Shown here: piece by piece, positions 26,067 through 35,623 of the stretch
How the letters are laid out: every line of letters starts with the position of its first letter
How positions within the stretch are numbered: the first letter of the stretch is position 1
Assembly (NCBI GenBank): GCA_900553015.1
Contig: USBY01000008.1
Span: forward strand, 1 to 64,000
Length of the DNA: 64,000 nucleotides
Direction of reading: 5' to 3'
From: an uncultured Clostridium sp.
GTDB taxonomy: Bacteria; Bacillota; Clostridia; TANB77; CAG-508
Program-made: the position numbers and the translations under genes
Notes under the pieces: model-generated
The model's input: only the letters and a program-made list of their open reading frames with translations
Databases searched by the model: none
What the model was told of the DNA's origin: nothing

Positions 26067-27389
26067 ATGAAAAACTTTAATTTATTTGAAGATAGTAATG
26101 ATGCAAAACAAGCACCTTTAGCAAGTAGAATGAGACCATTAAGCTTAGATGAAATAGTAGGTCAACAACATATAATTGGAAAAGATAAATTGCTTTATAG
26201 AGCAATAAAAGCAGATAGGCTAGGTTCTATAATATTATATGGACCACCTGGAATAGGAAAAACTACTATTGCAAAAGTAATCGCTAATACAACAAATTCA
26301 TATTTTAGCAAATTAAATGCTACAAATGCAGGAATTAAAGATGTAGAAAAAATTATAGATGACGCAAAATTTAATTATGGTGCATATAAAAAGAAAACAA
26401 TATTATTTATAGACGAGATACATAGATTTAATAAAAACCAACAAGACTATTTGCTTCCATTTGTTGAAGATGGTGTTGTTACTTTAATTGGTGCAACTAC
26501 AGAAAATCCATATTTTGAAGTAAATAATGCGTTACTTTCAAGGTGTAGGATATTTGAATTAAAGCCACTAGAGAAAGATGATTTGATACATATAATGGAT
26601 AGAGCACTAAAAGATAAAGAAAGAGGCTTAGGAGATATAGATATAGTCATTGATAATGACGCAAAAGAATTTTTAGCAGATATGGCAAATGGAGATGCCA
26701 GAAGTGTTTTAAATGCATTGGAATTAGCATATCTTACGACAACGCCAGAAAGTGATGGAAGCTTACATATTACTCTTGAAGTTGCAGAAGAATGCATACA
26801 AAAAAAGGCTATAAGATATGATGTAAATGGAGATAATCATTATGATGCAATTTCAGCATTTATAGAATCAATGAAACATACTGAGCCAGATGCTACATTA
26901 TATTATTTAGCTAGAATGTTAGTGGCTGGAGAAGACATAAAATATATTGCAAGAAGAATTTGTGTATGTGCCTCAGAAGATGTTGGTCTTGCAAATTCTG
27001 AAGCTTTAGAAGTTGCAACAACAGCTATGATTGCTGTTGAAAAAGTAGGAATGCCGGAAGCTGCAAAAATATTAGCTCATGCAGCTTTATATGTTTGTTG
27101 CTCTCCAAAATCTGATACTGTTTTTGGAATTTTATCTGCCATGAAAGATGTAGAGAGAACAGGAAATATTCCTATTCCACCATTTTTACAAGATTCAAGT
27201 TATAAAAATGCTTATAAACTTGGTAGAGGAATAGGGTTAGATGATATACATGTATTTCCAAATCATTATTCAGGTCAGAACTGTATGCCAGAAGAATTAA
27301 AAGATAGACATTACTTTAAATTATCTGGAACAGGAAATGAAAAGAAAATACTAGAATTCTTAGATTATTTAAAAAATAATTTGAATTAA
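26067..27389 (+). CDS. rarA: Replication-associated recombination protein A
   Basis: AAA+ ATPase that acts at stalled replication forks. 440 residues. Walker A GPPGIGKTT (about 58-66), Walker B ILFIDEIHR (about 112-120), sensor GATTENP and the C-terminal MgsA domain with PPFLQDSSYKNA and HVFPNHYSGQ. Full length, typical motif order. AAGAAGGAGAA before the ATG. 19 bases after the DUF4406 gene. Confidence 0.95.
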   Translation: MKNFNLFEDSNDAKQAPLASRMRPLSLDEIVGQQHIIGKDKLLYRAIKADRLGSIILYGPPGIGKTTIAKVIANTTNSYFSKLNATNAGIKDVEKIIDDAKFNYGAYKKKTILFIDEIHRFNKNQQDYLLPFVEDGVVTLIGATTENPYFEVNNALLSRCRIFELKPLEKDDLIHIMDRALKDKERGLGDIDIVIDNDAKEFLADMANGDARSVLNALELAYLTTTPESDGSLHITLEVAEECIQKKAIRYDVNGDNHYDAISAFIESMKHTEPDATLYYLARMLVAGEDIKYIARRICVCASEDVGLANSEALEVATTAMIAVEKVGMPEAAKILAHAALYVCCSPKSDTVFGILSAMKDVERTGNIPIPPFLQDSSYKNAYKLGRGIGLDDIHVFPNHYSGQNCMPEELKDRHYFKLSGTGNEKKILEFLDYLKNNLN

Positions 27390-27459
27390 GCTAATATTAA
27401 AAATTGTGATTTTACTTGGATAGCTATAATCTAAGCAAAGAAATAGAATAGGTGGTATT

Positions 27460-27966
27460 ATGGATATAACTTTAATAAGACATGGTGAAAGCGAATATAA
27501 TCGAATTGGTTTATTGCAAGGAAGAATTGATTGTAATTTGAGTGAATATGGAATAAAACAAACACAAGAAAAAGCTAAGATTTTTGATTGTAGTAAATTT
27601 GATTTATGTTTTTGCTCACCTCTTAAAAGAACTAGACAAGCTGCAGAAATTTTAGTCCCTCAATTAAAAATAATTTATGATGAACGAATTATTGAACGAA
27701 GTTTAGGAGATTTAGAAAGCACACCTAATTCTGATGAGAAACAATTCTTATTAAAGCAGATTGATTCCGCTCCAACTAATGGAGAATCTATTAATGATAT
27801 ACAAGAAAGAGTAAATGATTTTATTAATTTCTTAAAAGAAAATTATAGTGCCAAAAAGATTTTAGTTATAACACATGCAGGTGTTATTTATGCTATTCAA
27901 AGAGTGCTTAATTTAAAAGTAAATACAGTAAAAAATTTGGAAGAAATAAAAATACATATAGATTAA
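27460..27966 (+). CDS. Histidine phosphatase family protein
   Basis: 168 residues. RHGESEYN (about 7-14) gives the phospho-His; the second catalytic His is in VITHAGVIYA (about 139). Arg in SPLKRTRQA (about 55-63). Typical of the phosphoglycerate mutase-like/CobC branch. Length is a little short of average. Substrate unknown. Confidence 0.85.
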   Translation: MDITLIRHGESEYNRIGLLQGRIDCNLSEYGIKQTQEKAKIFDCSKFDLCFCSPLKRTRQAAEILVPQLKIIYDERIIERSLGDLESTPNSDEKQFLLKQIDSAPTNGESINDIQERVNDFINFLKENYSAKKILVITHAGVIYAIQRVLNLKVNTVKNLEEIKIHID

Positions 27967-27997
27967 ATTGAGCTTTGATAAAGCAGGAGGAGATTAA

Positions 27998-28493
27998 ATG
28001 AATTTTATAGATAAAATATCTAATATCTACAAGACTAATAAAAATATTGAAATTTATATAGATATGGATGGTACTATTGTAGAACTTTTATTTGATAAAG
28101 AAGGAAGCTATACAAAAAAAAGGTGTGTATTTAAATAAAAGACCAATAATACCAGTAGTTAATAAACTAGAAGAGATAAAAAACAAATTTCCACTAATAA
28201 AATTTAAAATATTAAGTTGTTCAAAAACAAATCAGATGCGAAACGAAAAAAATGAATGGCTTAATATTCAAATGCCATACATAAAGAAAGAAGACAGAGT
28301 CATCTTTTCTGAAGAAGCAGGTGATTATGCAAGAGAGGATAGAAATCTTGTAAAAGCTGAGTATATAAACAAAAATATTGACGATGATAAGATAATAATT
28401 CTGATAGATGATGATATAGAGGTATTAAAAGGGGTACAAAATTTAAATAAAGAAAATGTATTACCTGTTCATGTTACTTCTATTTTAATTTAG
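27998..28493 (+). pseudogene. HAD-type nucleotidase, frameshifted at an A8 tract
   Basis: ATG 27998 follows AGGAGGAG. Its frame has the HAD motif I DMDGTIVE at about 23-30 and stops at 28137. The rest of the protein (GVYLNKRPIIPVVNKL, LIDDDIEVL) is in the next frame from about 28119 to 28493. The join is a run of eight As (28114-28121); with seven the two frames make one 164-residue 5'-nucleotidase-like (NT5C group) protein. It is in a tight run with the phosphatase and ComB-like genes. Either a sequence error, a decayed gene or slippage. Confidence 0.7.
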
Positions 28494-28510
28494 GAAAAGA
28501 GTGATAGCTT

Positions 28511-29209
28511 ATGAATATTAAAATCTTACAGTTAATTGAAGGTGCAAAACAGGCAACAGGAACAGCTGTAATTATAGATGTGTTTAGAGCATTTACTGTT
28601 GAGGCATATTTAGTAAATAACGGTGTACAAAAATTAATTCCAGTTGGAGACAAACAAATTGCATATGATTATAAAGAAAAACATAAGGATTGTATATTAA
28701 TTGGTGAAAGAAGAGGAATAATGCTTGAAGGTTTTGATTATGGAAATTCACCAACTCAAATAGAAAAAATAGATTTTTCTGGAAAAACAGTTGTACATAC
28801 TACAAGCTCAGGTACGCAAGGAATAGCAAATGCGCAAAATGCCAAAGAGATTTTAACAGGAAGTTTGGTAAATGCAAAAGCTATAGCTGAGTATATAAAA
28901 ATGCAAAATCCAGAAGATGTTTCATTGGTTTGTATGGGCAATGGCGGCCTATCAGAAGCAGAAGAAGACACTTTATGTGCAAAGTATATAAAAAGTTTAT
29001 TAGAAGGGAAAAATCCTGATTTTGATAAAGAAATTGACGAATTAAAAAATATTGCAGGTAAAAGATTTTTTGATCCAAAATTACAAAATATTTTTCCAGA
29101 AAGAGATTTTTATTTGTCTACAGAATTAAACAAGTTTAATTTTGCTTTAAAAGTTGAAAAAGATAATGAAGGATTAAATTATGTTAGAAAAATAGAAGAA
29201 ACTAACTAG
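28511..29209 (+). CDS. 2-phosphosulfolactate phosphatase family protein (ComB-like)
   Basis: 232 residues. IIDVFRAFTVEAYL, GERRG, SSGTQGI and MGNGG are characteristic of the ComB family. In coenzyme M makers it hydrolyses 2-phosphosulfolactate. This genome window has no other coenzyme M genes, and the family is common in Clostridia, so the true substrate may differ. GAAAAGAGTG before the ATG is a weak ribosome binding site. Followed by a terminator. Confidence 0.85.
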   Translation: MNIKILQLIEGAKQATGTAVIIDVFRAFTVEAYLVNNGVQKLIPVGDKQIAYDYKEKHKDCILIGERRGIMLEGFDYGNSPTQIEKIDFSGKTVVHTTSSGTQGIANAQNAKEILTGSLVNAKAIAEYIKMQNPEDVSLVCMGNGGLSEAEEDTLCAKYIKSLLEGKNPDFDKEIDELKNIAGKRFFDPKLQNIFPERDFYLSTELNKFNFALKVEKDNEGLNYVRKIEETN

Positions 29210-29260
29210 TAAAGATACAATATGAAAATAACTGGTTATTGTATGGAATATTCGATAGTA

Positions 29261-29293
29261 AAAATAGAGGTTAGAAATAATCTCTATTTTTTT
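29261..29293 (+). terminator. Terminator before the TetR operon
   Basis: AAAATAGAGGTTA / TAATCTCTATTTT with a GAAA loop and further Ts. One G-T pair. Confidence 0.8.
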
Positions 29294-29372
29294 GCTATAA
29301 AACTTATTTTACTACAGCCATAACAGTTATGGCAAATTCTGAAAGAAAAAGGAAAAAATTTTAAAAAAACTG

Positions 29373-29426
29373 TTGACACGGTGTCAGCAAAATGATATAT
29401 ATTAATTGCAAATTGACACGATGTCA
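29373..29426 (+). promoter_or_regulatory. Promoter with two TetR-type operators
   Basis: A perfect TTGACA (29373-29378), 17-bp spacer and TATATA (29396-29401). Operator 1, TGACAC-G-GTGTCA (29374-29386), covers the -35. Operator 2, TGACA-CGA-TGTCA (29414-29426), is just downstream of the start site. Centres are 40 bp apart, about four turns. The TetR gene is in the operon, so autoregulation is likely. Confidence 0.8.
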
Positions 29427-29449
29427 GAAAAAGAAAGGTGGCTAAGATT

Positions 29450-30376
29450 ATGAATTTACCAAAAATTGCCCTAGGAGCTTGGGCATGGGGAAATGACGGA
29501 ACATTTGGAGTTAATTATACTGCAAATGAATTAAAAGACGTATTTGAAGAAGGTATGAAAAATGGATTAAATTTATGGGACACAGCATATGCATATGGAA
29601 TGGGCCAAAGTGAAAAAGTTTTAGGAGAATTTACAAAAAATTATGATAGAAATCAATTAATAATTTCTGATAAATTTACTCCTCAATGTGAAGATGGAAC
29701 ACAGGATGCTATGAAAAATATGTTAAATACTAGTATGAATTTATTACACACAGATTATATAGATATTTATTGGATTCATAATCCAATGGATGTAGAAAAA
29801 TATACTCCTATGATTGCACCATTATATAAACAAGGATTAATTAAAAATGTGGGTGTATCAAATCATAACTTACAAGAATTAAAAAGAGCACAAGAAATTT
29901 TAAACAAAGATGGGATTAAAATTTCTGCAGTACAAAATCATTATAGTTTATTAAATAGATCAAGTGAAACATCTGGAATATTAGAGTATTGTAAAGAAAA
30001 CGACATTACGTTTTTCTCATATATGGTTCTAGAGCAAGGAGCTTTAACAGGAAATTTTGATAAAAATCATCCATTTCCAGAAGGGTCAGACAGAGCAAAA
30101 AGTTATAATGATAAATTAGAAAAATTGGAAGAGTTAAACAAAGTATTAAATGAAGTAGCACAAACTCATAACACAAAAATACCAGTTATTGCTACAGCAT
30201 GGGCTATTAATAAAGGAACACTACCAATTATAGGAGTGACAAAGACAGACCATGTATTAGATGCAAAAGAGGCAAATCAAATTGTTTTAAATGACGATGA
30301 AATAAAATATCTTGAAGAAACAGCAGATAAGCTAAATGTTTCTACAATAAGATATTGGGAAAAAGAGATGAAATAA
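29450..30376 (+). CDS. Aldo/keto reductase
   Basis: 308 residues. Full tetrad: Asp and Tyr in DTAYAYGMGQSE, Lys in ISDKFTP, His in YWIHNP. NADP-binding C-terminal part (AWAINKGTLPIIGVTK). No signal or anchor, unlike the 13.0 kb one. I chose ATG 29450, nine bases after AAAGGTGG; an in-frame GTG at 29438 lies inside that site. First gene of the TetR operon. Confidence 0.9.
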   Translation: MNLPKIALGAWAWGNDGTFGVNYTANELKDVFEEGMKNGLNLWDTAYAYGMGQSEKVLGEFTKNYDRNQLIISDKFTPQCEDGTQDAMKNMLNTSMNLLHTDYIDIYWIHNPMDVEKYTPMIAPLYKQGLIKNVGVSNHNLQELKRAQEILNKDGIKISAVQNHYSLLNRSSETSGILEYCKENDITFFSYMVLEQGALTGNFDKNHPFPEGSDRAKSYNDKLEKLEELNKVLNEVAQTHNTKIPVIATAWAINKGTLPIIGVTKTDHVLDAKEANQIVLNDDEIKYLEETADKLNVSTIRYWEKEMK

Positions 30377-30389
30377 GGAAGGCGAAAAA

Positions 30390-31001
30390 ATGATAAAGAA
30401 AATAATTGATGCAAGAAAAGAAGAAATTATAAATAGTTGCGAGAAACTATATAAAGATAATAACTTTAAAGATATCACAATAAAAAGTATTGGTGAAGAA
30501 ACAAGTTTTTCGCGTACATCAATATATAATTATTTTCAAACAAAAGAAGAAATATTCCTAGCGCTTTTTACTAGAGAATATGAAATATGGATAGATGATT
30601 TAAGTAAAATGTATGAGCAAAATTCTACTATGACTAAAGAGGAATTTGCAGACAAACTAGCTACTACAATTTCAAAAAGAAAAAATTTACTTAAATTACT
30701 TTCTATGAATATGTACGATATGGAAGAAAATAGTAGAATGGAAGAATTAACAGAATTTAAAAAGGCTTATGGGAATTCTATGAAAATGGTTAGAAAATGT
30801 ATAGATAAATTTTTTAACACAATGAGTGAAGATAAAAAAGACGAATTTATATTTTTATTTTTCCCATTTATGTATGGAATTTATCCTTATGCAGAAGTAA
30901 CAGAAAAACAAAAACAAGCAATGTCAGATGCAGACGTTCCTTTTAAATATTTAACTATATATGAAATTACTTATAAAGGAATTTTACAGTTTTTAAAATA
31001 A
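30390..31001 (+). CDS. TetR-family transcriptional regulator
   Basis: 203 residues. The helix-turn-helix is at about 10-55 (FKDITIKSIGEETSFSRTSIYNYFQTKEEIFLAL, cut here). C-terminal ligand domain is all helical. It is the second gene of the operon behind two matching operators, so it should repress the operon until a ligand binds. Ligand unknown; the operon content suggests a flavin, quinone or electrophile. Confidence 0.9.
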   Translation: MIKKIIDARKEEIINSCEKLYKDNNFKDITIKSIGEETSFSRTSIYNYFQTKEEIFLALFTREYEIWIDDLSKMYEQNSTMTKEEFADKLATTISKRKNLLKLLSMNMYDMEENSRMEELTEFKKAYGNSMKMVRKCIDKFFNTMSEDKKDEFIFLFFPFMYGIYPYAEVTEKQKQAMSDADVPFKYLTIYEITYKGILQFLK

Positions 31002-31032
31002 TAGTAGCTTAATTAAAACGGAGGTAATAATT

Positions 31033-31566
31033 ATGAAAATCGTTATATTAACAGGAAGTTATAATTTGCATGGTACATCAAACACATTAGTTGATGAATT
31101 TATAAAAGGTGCTGAAGAAAATAATAATGAGATAATAAGATTTGATACTGCACATTTAAATATACGTCCATGTATTGGTTGCAATCATTGTGGTATGGAT
31201 GGAGATTGTGTATTTAAAGATGATATGGTGCAAATATTAGATGCAGTAGAAGATGCAGACATGTTAGTTTTAGCAACACCAGTTTATTATTTTGCAATGA
31301 CAGCTCCACTAAAAGCTGCAATAGATAGATTTTATTCTAGGACTGGAAGAATAAGTCGTAAAAGATTAAGAACAGCATTTATTATGACTTGTTGGAATAC
31401 AGATGATTCTACAGTGGAGCCATTAATAGTACATTATAAAAAATTAGTTAGTTACATGAACTATAAAGATGAAGGTATGATTATAGGAAAAGGTTGTGGA
31501 ACTGTAGGAATGATGCCAACACATTTTTATAACGAAGCATATGAATTAGGTAAAAAGATTAAATAA
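31033..31566 (+). CDS. Flavodoxin-like NADPH-dependent FMN reductase
   Basis: 177 residues. GSYNLHGTSNTLVDEF is the FMN phosphate loop. CIGCNHCGMDGDC (C-x2-C-x2-C-x5-C, about 49-61) could bind an Fe-S cluster as in iron-sulfur flavoproteins. TPVYYFAMTAPLKAAIDRFY is the family core. No anchor, so cytoplasmic. AACGGAGGT precedes the ATG. Confidence 0.88.
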   Translation: MKIVILTGSYNLHGTSNTLVDEFIKGAEENNNEIIRFDTAHLNIRPCIGCNHCGMDGDCVFKDDMVQILDAVEDADMLVLATPVYYFAMTAPLKAAIDRFYSRTGRISRKRLRTAFIMTCWNTDDSTVEPLIVHYKKLVSYMNYKDEGMIIGKGCGTVGMMPTHFYNEAYELGKKIK

Positions 31567-31583
31567 AATTTTGGAGGAATACT

Positions 31584-33038
31584 ATGAATAAAAAGGTTGT
31601 TGCACTCATAATTGCAATTATCATTGTAGGAGTTATATCGGGACTAATTTATGTAATGAATAAGCAAGATGAAAATGGAAACGAAACAAATAATCTAGTA
31701 AGTACAAATAATGCAGAACTAACAAATGATCTAATCTTAATTAATGGAGGAACTTATCTGATGGGAAGTCCTGAAACAGAAATGCAGAGGGAAACAGATG
31801 AGGTACAGCATGAAGTTACAGTAAGCGATTTCTATATTGGAAGATATGAAGTAACACAAAAAGAATATGAAGAAGTAATGGGAGAAAATCCAAGTAATTT
31901 TGAAGGAGAAAATTTACCTGTAGAAAATGTTACATGGTATGAAGCAATTGAATATTGTAATAAATTAAGCGAAAAAGAGGGATTAACACCTGTTTATACA
32001 ATTGATGGTGAAAACGTAAGTTGGGATAGAAGTGCAAATGGATATAGATTGCCAACAGAAGCTGAATGGGAATATGCAGCAAGAGCAGGAACAACATCGA
32101 CTTTTAATACTGAAAACTCAATAAGTGATGAAGAAGCAAATTACTATGGACATTATCCATATGGAATAGAAGAAAATTATTTTACACAAGAAAATCTTGA
32201 GACAGAGCCAGGACAATATCGACAAACAACAGTTGAAGTTGATAGCTTTTCTCCAAACAAATGGGGCTTATATAATATCCATGGAAATGTAGCAGAATGG
32301 TGTTTTGACTATTATGGGGCATATGATTTAGAAAATACAGACAATCCATCAGGACCTACAACTGGAACATTAAGAGTAAATAGAGGTGGAGGTTGGAATG
32401 ATTATGCAAAACATTTAAGATGTGCATACCGTGCATCAACAACACCAGACCAAAAAATGAGTAATATTGGTTTTAGAGTAGTAAGAAATGGGGACAATAA
32501 TTCTGACACATCAGTGATTAGTGATACAAATAGAAATTTACAAACACAAACAGGCGGAAATATATTAATTGCATATTTTTCTTGGAGCGGAAATACCGAA
32601 AATGCAGCACAAGTAATTCAAGAACAAACAGGAGCAGATATTATAGAATTAAACCCAGCAGAACCTTATTCATCAAATTATAGCGAGGTATTAGACCAAG
32701 CACAAAAAGATATGAATGCAGATGCAAGACCAGAACTTGCAAACCATGTAGAAAATATGGAGCAATATGACACTATATTACTAGGGTATCCTAATTGGTG
32801 GGCGACAATACCAATGCCAGTGGCAACATTTATAGAAGAATATGACTTTAGTGGAAAAACAATAATTCCATTTTGTAGCCATGGTGGTGGAGGATTTGGC
32901 CAAAGCATAACAGATATTTCTAAACTTGCACCAAATTCAAGAATAGGAGAAGGTTTAAGCATACATTATTCAGGAGGCACTAGTTTAGAAAATGATATTA
33001 CAACTTGGTTAAATTCTAATGGAGTTGCTACAAATTAA
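31584..33038 (+). CDS. Membrane-anchored sulfatase-modifying-factor domain fused to flavodoxin
   Basis: 484 residues. Anchor helix at about 5-25, then an SUMF1/FGE-type domain (about 49-303; MGSPETEMQRETDE, WYEAIEYCN, YRLPTEAEWEYAARAG, GNVAEWC, GFRVVRN), a linker (304-324) and a complete flavodoxin (325-484; IAYFSWSGNTE FMN loop, LGYPNWWATIPMP). In the region where formylglycine-generating enzymes have two copper cysteines, it reads GGGWNDYAKHLRCAYR, with only one Cys, so formylglycine making is unlikely. The EgtB/SUMF1 branch may do other oxygen or thiol chemistry. Both domains should face outside. AGGAGG near. Confidence 0.85.
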   Translation: MNKKVVALIIAIIIVGVISGLIYVMNKQDENGNETNNLVSTNNAELTNDLILINGGTYLMGSPETEMQRETDEVQHEVTVSDFYIGRYEVTQKEYEEVMGENPSNFEGENLPVENVTWYEAIEYCNKLSEKEGLTPVYTIDGENVSWDRSANGYRLPTEAEWEYAARAGTTSTFNTENSISDEEANYYGHYPYGIEENYFTQENLETEPGQYRQTTVEVDSFSPNKWGLYNIHGNVAEWCFDYYGAYDLENTDNPSGPTTGTLRVNRGGGWNDYAKHLRCAYRASTTPDQKMSNIGFRVVRNGDNNSDTSVISDTNRNLQTQTGGNILIAYFSWSGNTENAAQVIQEQTGADIIELNPAEPYSSNYSEVLDQAQKDMNADARPELANHVENMEQYDTILLGYPNWWATIPMPVATFIEEYDFSGKTIIPFCSHGGGGFGQSITDISKLAPNSRIGEGLSIHYSGGTSLENDITTWLNSNGVATN

Positions 33039-33055
33039 AATGTGGGGTAAAGAAA

Positions 33056-33727
33056 ATGAAAAATAAAGTGAAAATGATAATAGATATAGCAATGACAATA
33101 TTGTTTATTATACTAATGGGTTATTATGTAACAGATAGTGCTGTACACGAAATATTAGGAACAATTACATTTATACTATTTATACTGCATCATATCCTAA
33201 ATATAAAATGGTATAAATCTATATTTAAGGGCAAGCATAGTTTTAGAAGAACATTTCACATCATTCTTAATTTATTACTATTTTTAGCAATGGTTGGAAT
33301 GATGGTAAGTGGAATAATGATTTCAGCTGATGTATTTGCATTTTTAGATATACCAACTACAATGTTTGGAAGGAATTTACATATGATTTCAACAGCATGG
33401 GGGTTTGTACTAATGGGAATACATGTTGGACTTCACATAGCAGGTTTTATGAATAAATTAAATAAAAAAATGAAAAATAGTACATTTGAATATGTATATT
33501 ACTTTATATTAATACTATTAGTTGGCTTAGGAATATATTCATTTATATCTTTAAGATTATGGGAAGAAATGTTTTTATTAGTACATTTTAAATTTTTTGA
33601 TTACGAGCAAAGTCCATTAATGTTTTATTTAAAATATATAGTATTATTAATTGCTATCATTCTAATTGTTTATTGGATATTTAATTTTATAAATAAAGTT
33701 AAAAATAAAAAAGAGGGAGGAAATTAA
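33056..33727 (+). CDS. DUF4405 membrane protein, possible heme-binding
   Basis: 223 residues and about five membrane helices. Histidines within or next to helices (VHEILG, LHHILN, FHIILN, LHMISTAWG, GIHVGLHIAG) resemble the b-type heme ligands of small cytochrome-b-like proteins; this matches DUF4405. It may carry electrons across the membrane to the outer flavodoxins. Heme binding is inferred. ATG 33056 follows GGGGTAAAG. Confidence 0.8.
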   Translation: MKNKVKMIIDIAMTILFIILMGYYVTDSAVHEILGTITFILFILHHILNIKWYKSIFKGKHSFRRTFHIILNLLLFLAMVGMMVSGIMISADVFAFLDIPTTMFGRNLHMISTAWGFVLMGIHVGLHIAGFMNKLNKKMKNSTFEYVYYFILILLVGLGIYSFISLRLWEEMFLLVHFKFFDYEQSPLMFYLKYIVLLIAIILIVYWIFNFINKVKNKKEGGN

Positions 33728-33728
33728 A

Positions 33729-34271
33729 ATGCAAAAAAATATTGGTTCAAAATTAGCATTATATCCAATGCCATTATTAGTAATAGGAACAATGGTAGAT
33801 GGAAAAGTAAATTGGCTTTTAGCAGGTCATAGTGGAATTATAGGGCATGACAAGGTTATGGTTAGTTTAGTTAAAACACATTACACAAATAAAGGAATTA
33901 AAGACACAAAAACATTATCAATTAATATAGTTGATGAAAGTATGCTAAAAAAAGCAGATTATGTTGGAAGTGTAAGCGGTAGCAAAGTAGATAAATCAGA
34001 AGTATTTGAATATCACATAGGTGAAGCAGGTGCTCCAATAATAGATAATGCACCAGTAGTTATGGAATGTAAAGTAGAAGATAATTACGAAACTGAAACT
34101 TTTGATAATTTTATAATGTCTATATCAAATACTTATGTTCAAGAAGAAAATTTAGATGAAAAAGGAAAAATTGATTATACTAAATTTAGTCCAGTTTTAT
34201 TTGAATTTCCTAAATATACTTATTTAAGAACAGGAGATACTATAGGAAATTGTTTAAGATTAGATAAATAA
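33729..34271 (+). CDS. Flavin reductase family protein
   Basis: 180 residues. FMN-binding split-barrel with LAGHSGIIGHDKVMVSLVKTHYT and the second core around SVSGSKVDKSE. No signal. It reduces free or bound flavin with NAD(P)H in the cytoplasm. Ribosome binding site GAGGGAGGAAATT. It begins one base after the DUF4405 stop. Confidence 0.88.
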   Translation: MQKNIGSKLALYPMPLLVIGTMVDGKVNWLLAGHSGIIGHDKVMVSLVKTHYTNKGIKDTKTLSINIVDESMLKKADYVGSVSGSKVDKSEVFEYHIGEAGAPIIDNAPVVMECKVEDNYETETFDNFIMSISNTYVQEENLDEKGKIDYTKFSPVLFEFPKYTYLRTGDTIGNCLRLDK

Positions 34272-34294
34272 TTAAATATATGGAGGATAAAATT

Positions 34295-34984
34295 ATGAAC
34301 AAAAAAGTAGTAGTGTTAATAGTTTTAATATTAGTAATAGTTATAGCAGGAATAATTATAGGTATTAATTTAGCGGGAAGAAATGAAAATACAAATATAG
34401 CAGAAAACAAAACAAACAATGAAAGACAAACAAATACAGAGGAAGTAGCACAAGCTACGAATAATGAAACAAATACAGAGATAGCTCAAAACAATGAAGG
34501 AAATGGAAGCGGAAAAATATTAGTAGTATATTTTTCACATACAGGAAATACAGAAACTGTTGCAAACTTTATACATGAAGCAGTTGGAGGAGATATTGTA
34601 AAACTAGAAACAGAAGAAGAATATACTGATAATTACAATGATTTATTAGATATAGCACAAGAAGAAAAAAATGAAAATGCAAGACCAGCTTTAAAAACAG
34701 AAATCTCTAGTATTGATGAATATGATACTATATTTTTAGGCTATCCAATTTGGTGGGGAGATATGCCAATGGCATTATATACATTTTTAGATGAATATGA
34801 TTTAAGTGGAAAAACAATAGTACCATTTACTACAAGTGGAGGCTCTGGACTTTCTGGAACACCTAGTGATATAGGGGATGAAGAGCCAAATGCAACTGTA
34901 ACAGAAGGATTATCAATAATAGATGACAATGTAGAAAATTCACAAGATGATGTAAACGAATGGTTATCTGAAATAGGTTTTTAA
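34295..34984 (+). CDS. Membrane-anchored flavodoxin
   Basis: 229 residues. Anchor at about 4-24, Asn/Thr/Glu linker (about 25-70), then flavodoxin (VVYFSHTGNTETVANF FMN loop, LGYPIWWGDMPMALY). No cysteine lipobox. GGAGGAT just before ATG 34295; an earlier in-frame ATG (34280) overlaps the ribosome binding site. The soluble domain should be extracytoplasmic, as in the 31.6 kb fusion. Confidence 0.88.
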   Translation: MNKKVVVLIVLILVIVIAGIIIGINLAGRNENTNIAENKTNNERQTNTEEVAQATNNETNTEIAQNNEGNGSGKILVVYFSHTGNTETVANFIHEAVGGDIVKLETEEEYTDNYNDLLDIAQEEKNENARPALKTEISSIDEYDTIFLGYPIWWGDMPMALYTFLDEYDLSGKTIVPFTTSGGSGLSGTPSDIGDEEPNATVTEGLSIIDDNVENSQDDVNEWLSEIGF

Positions 34985-34999
34985 GGAGAATAATATAGT

Positions 35000-35569
35000 A
35001 TGAAAAAAGTTATATTAATAATAATTCTATTAATAATTATACTCGGTGTTATAGGAACAATAGCATATTTTAATAAAAATGAAAACATTCAAAACAATAA
35101 TAATTTGGAACAAGAGAGGACAGAGGATAATATAAATAATGTTATTGAAAATAGTAGTAATGCAAATGATTCTCAAAATTTACAAAATGAGGGAGAAGAA
35201 GTAAGTATGGAAAATGCAAGAATAAAATTAACTGTAGATGGAAATGAAATATTTGTTAGATTAGATGATAATCAAGCAAGTAGAGATTTTTTAGAGATGT
35301 TGCCTTTAACTTTAACATTTGAAGACTTTAATAATACAGAAAAAATAGCAACTTTACCAAATAAATTATCAACAGAAGATTTACCTTCAGGATATACACC
35401 ACAAGTTGGAGATTTTTCATATTATGCACCTTGGGGAAATATATCAGTATTTTATAAAGATTTTAGATATTCTAATTCTTTATATAAGTTAGGAACAATA
35501 GAAGCCGGTACTGAAATATTAGGAAATTTAAATAATGATTTTGAAGTAACTATTGAAAGAGTTAATTAG
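35000..35569 (+). CDS. Membrane-anchored cyclophilin-like fold protein (paralogue)
   Basis: 189 residues. Anchor at about 3-23, Asn/Glu linker (about 24-70), cyclophilin-like domain (about 73-189; ARIKLTVDGNEIFVRLDDN, LPLTLTFEDFN, GDFSYYAPWGNISVFYKDF). Same layout as the 13.9 kb gene; domains clearly related. AAGGAGAA precedes it, 15 bases after the flavodoxin stop. Confidence 0.75.
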   Translation: MKKVILIIILLIIILGVIGTIAYFNKNENIQNNNNLEQERTEDNINNVIENSSNANDSQNLQNEGEEVSMENARIKLTVDGNEIFVRLDDNQASRDFLEMLPLTLTFEDFNNTEKIATLPNKLSTEDLPSGYTPQVGDFSYYAPWGNISVFYKDFRYSNSLYKLGTIEAGTEILGNLNNDFEVTIERVN

Positions 35570-35623
35570 AAATATTATTATTATGTTTAAATTAATTTAA
35601 AATATAAAAAAGGAGGTCTTATT

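Noticed and set aside
28511..29209. Evidence of coenzyme M synthesis
   Set aside because: Only the ComB-like gene is present; the family is widespread in Clostridia without this pathway.
31584..33038. True formylglycine-generating enzyme
   Set aside because: The copper-binding cysteine pair is missing and no sulfatase gene is present.
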